NCBI RefSeq assembly: GCF_913057115.1
Contig: NZ_CAJXNN010000017.1
Span: 1-64,000 of the forward strand
Direction of reading: 5' to 3'
From: an uncultured Roseovarius sp.
Lineage (GTDB): Bacteria; Pseudomonadota; Alphaproteobacteria; Rhodobacterales; Rhodobacteraceae
Length of the DNA: 64,000 nt
Numbering within the stretch: position 1 is the stretch's first letter; each line of letters starts with the position of its first letter. Both the position numbers and the translations under genes were made by a program. The notes beneath the pieces were generated by a model. It was given only the letters and a program-made list of their open reading frames with translations. It had not been told where the DNA came from and made no database searches. Shown here in pieces: positions 59,517 through 64,000 of this stretch.

Positions 59517-61343
59517 ATGAGACCAGATTTTTTCCGTCTTGCAGGCATCGCAGCCACGTTATTTTTACTGGTCTTCGGCACGCTGCCCGGCCACGCAGAG
59601 AAGGCGCATGGCATAGCTATGTATGGCCAACCCGCCCTTCCACCTGATTTTGTGTCATTGCCATACGTCAATCCAGATGCGCCCAAGGGCGGGCGGGTCG
59701 TAACAGGCAACGTCGGCAGCTTCGATTCGCTCAATCCTTTCATCCTCAAAGGCAGTGCGCCGTGGCAGCTTCGCTACCTCACTCACGAATCTCTCATGGG
59801 CCGATCCTGGGATGAACCCTTCTCCCTTTACGGCCTTCTCGCCGAATCGATCGAGACAGGTCCGAATCGCGAATGGGTGGAATTCACCCTCCGTGAAGAG
59901 GCCCGATTCTCCGATGGAAGCCCCATCACCGTCGAAGATGTCCTCTGGTCCTATGAGGTCTTGGGCACCCAAGGGCACCCACGCTACCGCGCCTTTTGGG
60001 ACAAACTCGCGTCGATTGAACAAACCGGCCCGCGAAGCCTGCGCCTCACCTTCACCGAAGAGGATCGCGAACTCGCCCTCATCGCCGGTCTGCGCCCTAT
60101 CCTCCAGAAATCCCAATGGCAGGGCAAGGAATTCAGCGAAGGCACGATCAATGACATTCCCCTCGGTTCCGCCCCTTACGTTGTGGAGGACTTCGAGGTG
60201 GGCCGCCACGTCACCCTCAAACGCAACCCCGACTACTGGGGCAACGCCCTGCCCCTGCGCCAAGGTGTGCATAACTTCGATGAAATCCGCATTGAGTTCT
60301 ACGGCGACAACACCGTGTTGAAAGAAGCCTTCAAAGCCAAGGCCATCTCCTACATCCGCGAGTTCAACGCCGAACGTTGGGAGAGCCAGTATGATTTTCC
60401 GGCCGTGCAATCCGGTGAAATCGTCAAATCCGAGATTCCACACCGCAAACCCTCGGGCATGACCGGCTTTGTCATGAACACCCGCAACCCACCGCTTGAT
60501 GACTGGCGCGTGCGCGAGGCATTGATTCAGGCGTTTAACTTCGAGTTCATCAACGACACGCTCACCGGCGGGCGACAACCGCGCATCACCTCCTATTTCT
60601 CGGGCTCCGAACTGGCCATGCAGCCCGGCCCGGCCAAGGGGCCGGTGCGCGATTTGCTGGAACCCTTCGCCGATAGCCTCCTGCCCGGCACGCTGGACGG
60701 CTATGAGCTGCCGCAAAGCGATGGCTCCAAACGCAATCGCCGCAACCTGCGCCGTGCCATGAAGCTGCTGAACGAGGCCGGTTGGACCGTACAAGACGGC
60801 CTGTTGCGCAACGCAGCCGGCGAGGTGATGGAGCTTACAGTGCTTTTGCAGCAAGACGCGCTCATCCAGCAGGCTACGGCCATCATGGATATCTATGCCC
60901 GCGCACTGGAACGGCTTGGCATCATCCTCACCTTGCAATCCACCGACAAGGCGCAATACAACGAACGCCAGCGGGTCTATGATTTCGACCTCACATTCGC
61001 CCGTTGGTCGCTCAGCCTCAGCCCCGGCAACGAACAACTCTATTACTGGGGCACCGAGGCCGCCGACCAACCCGGCAGCCGCAACCTTATGGGCATGAAA
61101 AGCCCCGCCGCCGAGGCCATGGTCCAAGAAATGCTGACCGCCCGCACCCAAGAAGGCTTCACCGCCGCCGTGCGTGCCTTGGACCGGGTGTTGATTTCAG
61201 GTCGCTATGTGATTCCAATTCACTCTTATGCCGTTGGCCGCATTGCCCATTTGCGCGAATTGCGTTATCCACAGGATCGCTTGCCGATCTACGGGGATGG
61301 CATCGGCTTTCTCCCGACGGTTTGGTGGCACGAGGCAGAATAA
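59517..61343 (+). CDS. ABC transporter substrate-binding protein (peptide/oligopeptide, SBP_bac_5)
   Basis: AEKAHGIAMYGQPALPPDFVSLPYVNPDAPKGGRVVTGNVGSFDSLNPFILKG. Confidence 0.93.
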   Translation: MRPDFFRLAGIAATLFLLVFGTLPGHAEKAHGIAMYGQPALPPDFVSLPYVNPDAPKGGRVVTGNVGSFDSLNPFILKGSAPWQLRYLTHESLMGRSWDEPFSLYGLLAESIETGPNREWVEFTLREEARFSDGSPITVEDVLWSYEVLGTQGHPRYRAFWDKLASIEQTGPRSLRLTFTEEDRELALIAGLRPILQKSQWQGKEFSEGTINDIPLGSAPYVVEDFEVGRHVTLKRNPDYWGNALPLRQGVHNFDEIRIEFYGDNTVLKEAFKAKAISYIREFNAERWESQYDFPAVQSGEIVKSEIPHRKPSGMTGFVMNTRNPPLDDWRVREALIQAFNFEFINDTLTGGRQPRITSYFSGSELAMQPGPAKGPVRDLLEPFADSLLPGTLDGYELPQSDGSKRNRRNLRRAMKLLNEAGWTVQDGLLRNAAGEVMELTVLLQQDALIQQATAIMDIYARALERLGIILTLQSTDKAQYNERQRVYDFDLTFARWSLSLSPGNEQLYYWGTEAADQPGSRNLMGMKSPAAEAMVQEMLTARTQEGFTAAVRALDRVLISGRYVIPIHSYAVGRIAHLRELRYPQDRLPIYGDGIGFLPTVWWHEAE

Positions 61344-61376
61344 GAAGCAGTCTTGATAAACAAGAGGCACAAAGCC

Positions 61377-61490
61377 ATGAAGAAACTGATCGCTTTCTCG
61401 CTGATCGCGGCCCTCGCCGGCTGTGCTACAGTTGATGGCGTCGGACGCGATATCTCGGGTGCGGCGCGCGGGGTTCAAAGCTGGTTCTGA
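61377..61490 (+). CDS. Entericidin-like small lipoprotein (37 aa)
   Basis: MKKLIAFSLIAALAGCATVDGVGRDISGAARGVQSWF; lipobox LAGC; below the ORF-track length cutoff. Confidence 0.75.
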   Translation: MKKLIAFSLIAALAGCATVDGVGRDISGAARGVQSWF

Positions 61491-61515
61491 TCCGAACCTG
61501 ACCCTAGGCTTTCGA

Positions 61516-62148
61516 TCACCGAAACGGGCGCAGGGCTTGCCTGATGCGCCCTTTCTTCGTGTTCTGACGGTTCTTCTGCGGAAGGTGCCGCAAGAGGCGT
61601 CTGGACACGCCAAGCTCCATGACCGGACTCAACAAATCCCGCATCAGGCTTGGCTGATGTGCGTATAGGCTTTCCTCTTCGGAGGGTCCCAGCTTCAATC
61701 GGTTCTCCAGCAAGGTGCCAAGGATACGCTCATCCAGTATCCACCGGCCACGCCGCCCCTCCTCGCGATCCGTCTGCTGAAACTCGAGCCAGCGCGCGAC
61801 ACGCTTTCGCGCCGCGATGTCCTGATTGGGGTAGGCAAGATAAAAGCCACTGTTCACCCGTAGACAGATATTGTCCAGAACCCGTGCCGCCCCACGAAAT
61901 TCCGACGGCACATCCATCTTGCGCATGTAATTGAAGCGCTCCGGCTCGCCGTTGAAGAAAACTTCCAGTGCGACGCCAAGGTCAATGCCCTTTTGCGCCA
62001 TGACCCAACCAAGAACGGCTTCGGGATGCATGGACCAATCGTATTGACGGGCCAGACGAGGCAACTCCTCGCGCGCCATCTTGCGCGCCTGCGCAAGATG
62101 CTCCTTGTCCGTGCCAGTGCTCCAATCGAACGCGCCGAAAGAATGCAT
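61516..62148 (-). CDS. Hypothetical protein
   Basis: 210 aa ORF, MHSFGAFDWSTGTDKEHLAQARKMAREELPRLARQYDWSMHPEAVLGWVMAQKG; sensible codon usage, family not recognised. Confidence 0.7.
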   Translation of the reverse strand: MHSFGAFDWSTGTDKEHLAQARKMAREELPRLARQYDWSMHPEAVLGWVMAQKGIDLGVALEVFFNGEPERFNYMRKMDVPSEFRGAARVLDNICLRVNSGFYLAYPNQDIAARKRVARWLEFQQTDREEGRRGRWILDERILGTLLENRLKLGPSEEESLYAHQPSLMRDLLSPVMELGVSRRLLRHLPQKNRQNTKKGRIRQALRPFR

Positions 62149-62183
62149 TCCGTTTCTCCGAAACCGCAGCTAAGTTCGCCCCC

Positions 62184-62951
62184 ATGGTGAACACCCCTGA
62201 AGATGACCTGCGAAAACGATCAGAGTTGGGAGCAATTGTGTCCCTCTTGCGGCCATTTCTCCGGTTGGGTCATCTGGTAATGGTTTTCGGGCTGCTCGCC
62301 GCCGGTCCGGGCGCAGCACAAGGCGTTCATGTCGCCCGATATGACAGCTTGCAACGCGAACTTGATGCACGCATTACGTTTGACAGCCTGCCAAAACGCG
62401 CCGAACCGGGGCTCAACTTCAATGCCCCCATGCGCATGGGCCGCGCCCAGCTTGGACAGCATTTCGAAGGCCAGATCCCGGAGTTTGCCGATGGCTTTGA
62501 CCGGATTTCCGGCGCGCCCACCGAGCCTTTGACCCTCCGCCCCGGTCAATCCGGCCAAAACCTGTCGGTCGCAATGCATCGCGGCTTCGAAAGCAACGCA
62601 CTCTTTCCGCTTGGGCGGGCCGGATTTCCGGCGCTGGATGCCCGCGGGGAAGGCGCGCTCGCCATTCTTTTCGACCAAGGGCAAAGGGCCATCGCGCTGC
62701 GCATCCATTCTGATTACCCTGCCCCGCTCGGGGGCGCACCGAAGCCGGGTCATGTCACCTTGAAGCTCTTTACCCGGCAAGGTCACCTTGTTGCCCGCCA
62801 CAAGGCCCAGCTTTCCACCGGCATTACCGAGATCGGTCTGCGCCGCACGGGCGGCCTTCCCGATATCGCCGGCGTCATCATCACCAATGACGATCCGGGC
62901 GGGATTGCCATTGACGATATCCTCTATCAAACTGCCCCGGCGGCGTTCTGA
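62184..62951 (+). CDS. Hypothetical exported protein
   Basis: 255 aa with hydrophobic N-terminal segment ending AAQG; C-term VIITNDDPGGIAIDDILYQ resembles secreted beta-sandwich proteins. Confidence 0.65.
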   Translation: MVNTPEDDLRKRSELGAIVSLLRPFLRLGHLVMVFGLLAAGPGAAQGVHVARYDSLQRELDARITFDSLPKRAEPGLNFNAPMRMGRAQLGQHFEGQIPEFADGFDRISGAPTEPLTLRPGQSGQNLSVAMHRGFESNALFPLGRAGFPALDARGEGALAILFDQGQRAIALRIHSDYPAPLGGAPKPGHVTLKLFTRQGHLVARHKAQLSTGITEIGLRRTGGLPDIAGVIITNDDPGGIAIDDILYQTAPAAF

Positions 62952-62968
62952 TAAGAAAGGGCCAAAAC

Positions 62969-63115
62969 ATGCCGAAAGGTTATCGGGTGGGTCACATGGA
63001 TATCGACGATCCCCAGCAAGACGACTCCCATAAAGCCCCCAATTCCGCGCCAGTCGGTGAATGCGGCGCAGGCCTCCCGGCGTGCGTTGGCCACTTTCAA
63101 AGCCACAAGGGTTAA
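62969..63115 (+). pseudogene. Probable truncated DUF1330-family remnant (48 aa)
   Basis: MPKGYRVGHMDIDDPQQDDSHKAPNSAPVGECGAGLPACVGHFQSHKG aligns by eye with the start of DUF1330 proteins (MPKGYW...VDV.DP..Y..Y..AN...). Confidence 0.45.
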
Positions 63116-63118
63116 GCC

Positions 63119-63568
63119 ATGTTCCAAGGCATTCTGAACGCCCTCAAGGCACCCAAGCCCGAACCGCTTCCAGAACCCGATGCCAAACTGGCCCTCGGGG
63201 CGTTGTTGGTTCGCGTGGCGCTGTCCGATCATCGTTACCGGGTCGAGGAGATAGGCCGCATAGACCGCCTTCTTGGCCGTTTGAACGGCCTGAACCCCGT
63301 CGAGGCGGCGAAAATGCGCGCCACCTGCGAAAAACTCGACAAACAGGCTCCCGACACCGAGGACTTCGCCCATCTCATCCGCGAAGCCGTCAGTTTCGAG
63401 GCCCGGATAGACGCTCTCGAAGCGATGTGGGAAGTCGTGCTTGCCGATGGCGTGCGCCGCGATGAAGAGGTTGCCGTGATCGCCGCCGCGCAAGAGGCGC
63501 TTGGACTTTCCCAAACCGACAGTGACGCCGCCCGTGCGCGCGCCGAGTCGGAAATGAAACACGGCTGA
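63119..63568 (+). CDS. TerB-family tellurite resistance-like protein
   Basis: LALGALLVRVALSDHRYRVEEIGRIDRLLGRLNGL...EARIDALEAMWEVVLADGVRRDEEVAVI. Confidence 0.8.
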   Translation: MFQGILNALKAPKPEPLPEPDAKLALGALLVRVALSDHRYRVEEIGRIDRLLGRLNGLNPVEAAKMRATCEKLDKQAPDTEDFAHLIREAVSFEARIDALEAMWEVVLADGVRRDEEVAVIAAAQEALGLSQTDSDAARARAESEMKHG

Positions 63569-63605
63569 AACTGGCCTGAGGCTCCATAAGGTTTACATCA
63601 CTCCC

Positions 63606-64000
63606 ATGTTTGCAGATTTCATCAAATCCCTCCTCCAGGAGAACCCCGAACCCCTGACCGATACCGATGCGCGTATCCCGCTCACCGCTCTGCTTGTGCG
63701 CATCGCCCGGTCAGACAATGACTATGCCGCCTCTGAAATGATCCGCATCGAAGAGATCGCGCAAACCCGCTTCGGCCTCAGCAAGACCGAGGCCGCGCGC
63801 CTGCGCGCCGACGCCGAGCAATTCGAATCCGAGGCCCCCGATACCGTCCGTTTCACACGCGCCATCAAGGATGCCGTGCCCTACGAGGCCCGCATCGGTG
63901 TGATCGAAGCCCTGTGGCAGGTCGCTCTCGCCGATGGCGAGCGTGATCAGCACGAAGATGCCCTGATCCGCCTTGCCGCCAACCTTCTTGGGGTAAACGA
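63606..64000 (+). CDS. Second TerB-family protein (partial, runs off window end)
   Basis: MFADFIKSLLQENPEPLTDTDARIPLTALLVRIARSDNDYAASEMIRIEEI...EARIGVIEALWQVALADGERDQHEDALIRLAANLLGV. Confidence 0.8.
   Translation, partial: MFADFIKSLLQENPEPLTDTDARIPLTALLVRIARSDNDYAASEMIRIEEIAQTRFGLSKTEAARLRADAEQFESEAPDTVRFTRAIKDAVPYEARIGVIEALWQVALADGERDQHEDALIRLAANLLGVN

Noticed and set aside
1-64000. CRISPR arrays, IS elements, prophage, tRNA or rRNA genes
   Set aside because: Looked for repeat-spacer arrays, transposase/integrase ORFs, phage structural genes and tRNA/rRNA signatures; none recognised by eye

Overview
The window looks like a chromosomal segment of an alphaproteobacterium of the Rhodobacterales/Roseobacter type, inferred from gene order and protein sequences. 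I saw no rRNA, tRNA, CRISPR array, IS element or prophage. Most of it is well-conserved core content: hpt, ispDF, dusB-ntrBC-ntrYX, trkAH, hfq-hflX, an acyl-CoA ligase and liv ABC cluster, class II DAHP synthase, gmk, phoR-pstSCAB-phoU-phoB, a glutaryl-CoA-dehydrogenase-like gene with a LysR regulator, aroQ-luxR solo, tsf-rpsB, an orphan ParA, psuG, an octaheme tetrathionate-reductase-family cytochrome with a cytochrome b partner, patatin, bdhA, and TerB-like genes. The less ordinary signals are mostly non-coding. (1) A CGTACGA-based palindromic repeat family occurs in three clusters, one written in frame into ispD. (2) A strong sRNA candidate lies on the minus strand at about 59325-59401, with promoter, internal hairpin and terminator but no annotated gene. 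(3) A structured RNA candidate lies between luxR and tsf. (4) A 100-bp nested inverted-repeat element exactly fills the gap between two stop codons. (5) The octaheme cytochrome promoter carries an FNR-type box and a perfect 12-bp inverted repeat. (6) The intergenic region upstream of the orphan parA carries several kinds of repeat. (7) A hairpin appears to sequester the livK Shine-Dalgarno sequence. All calls come from reading the sequence; no database search was run.
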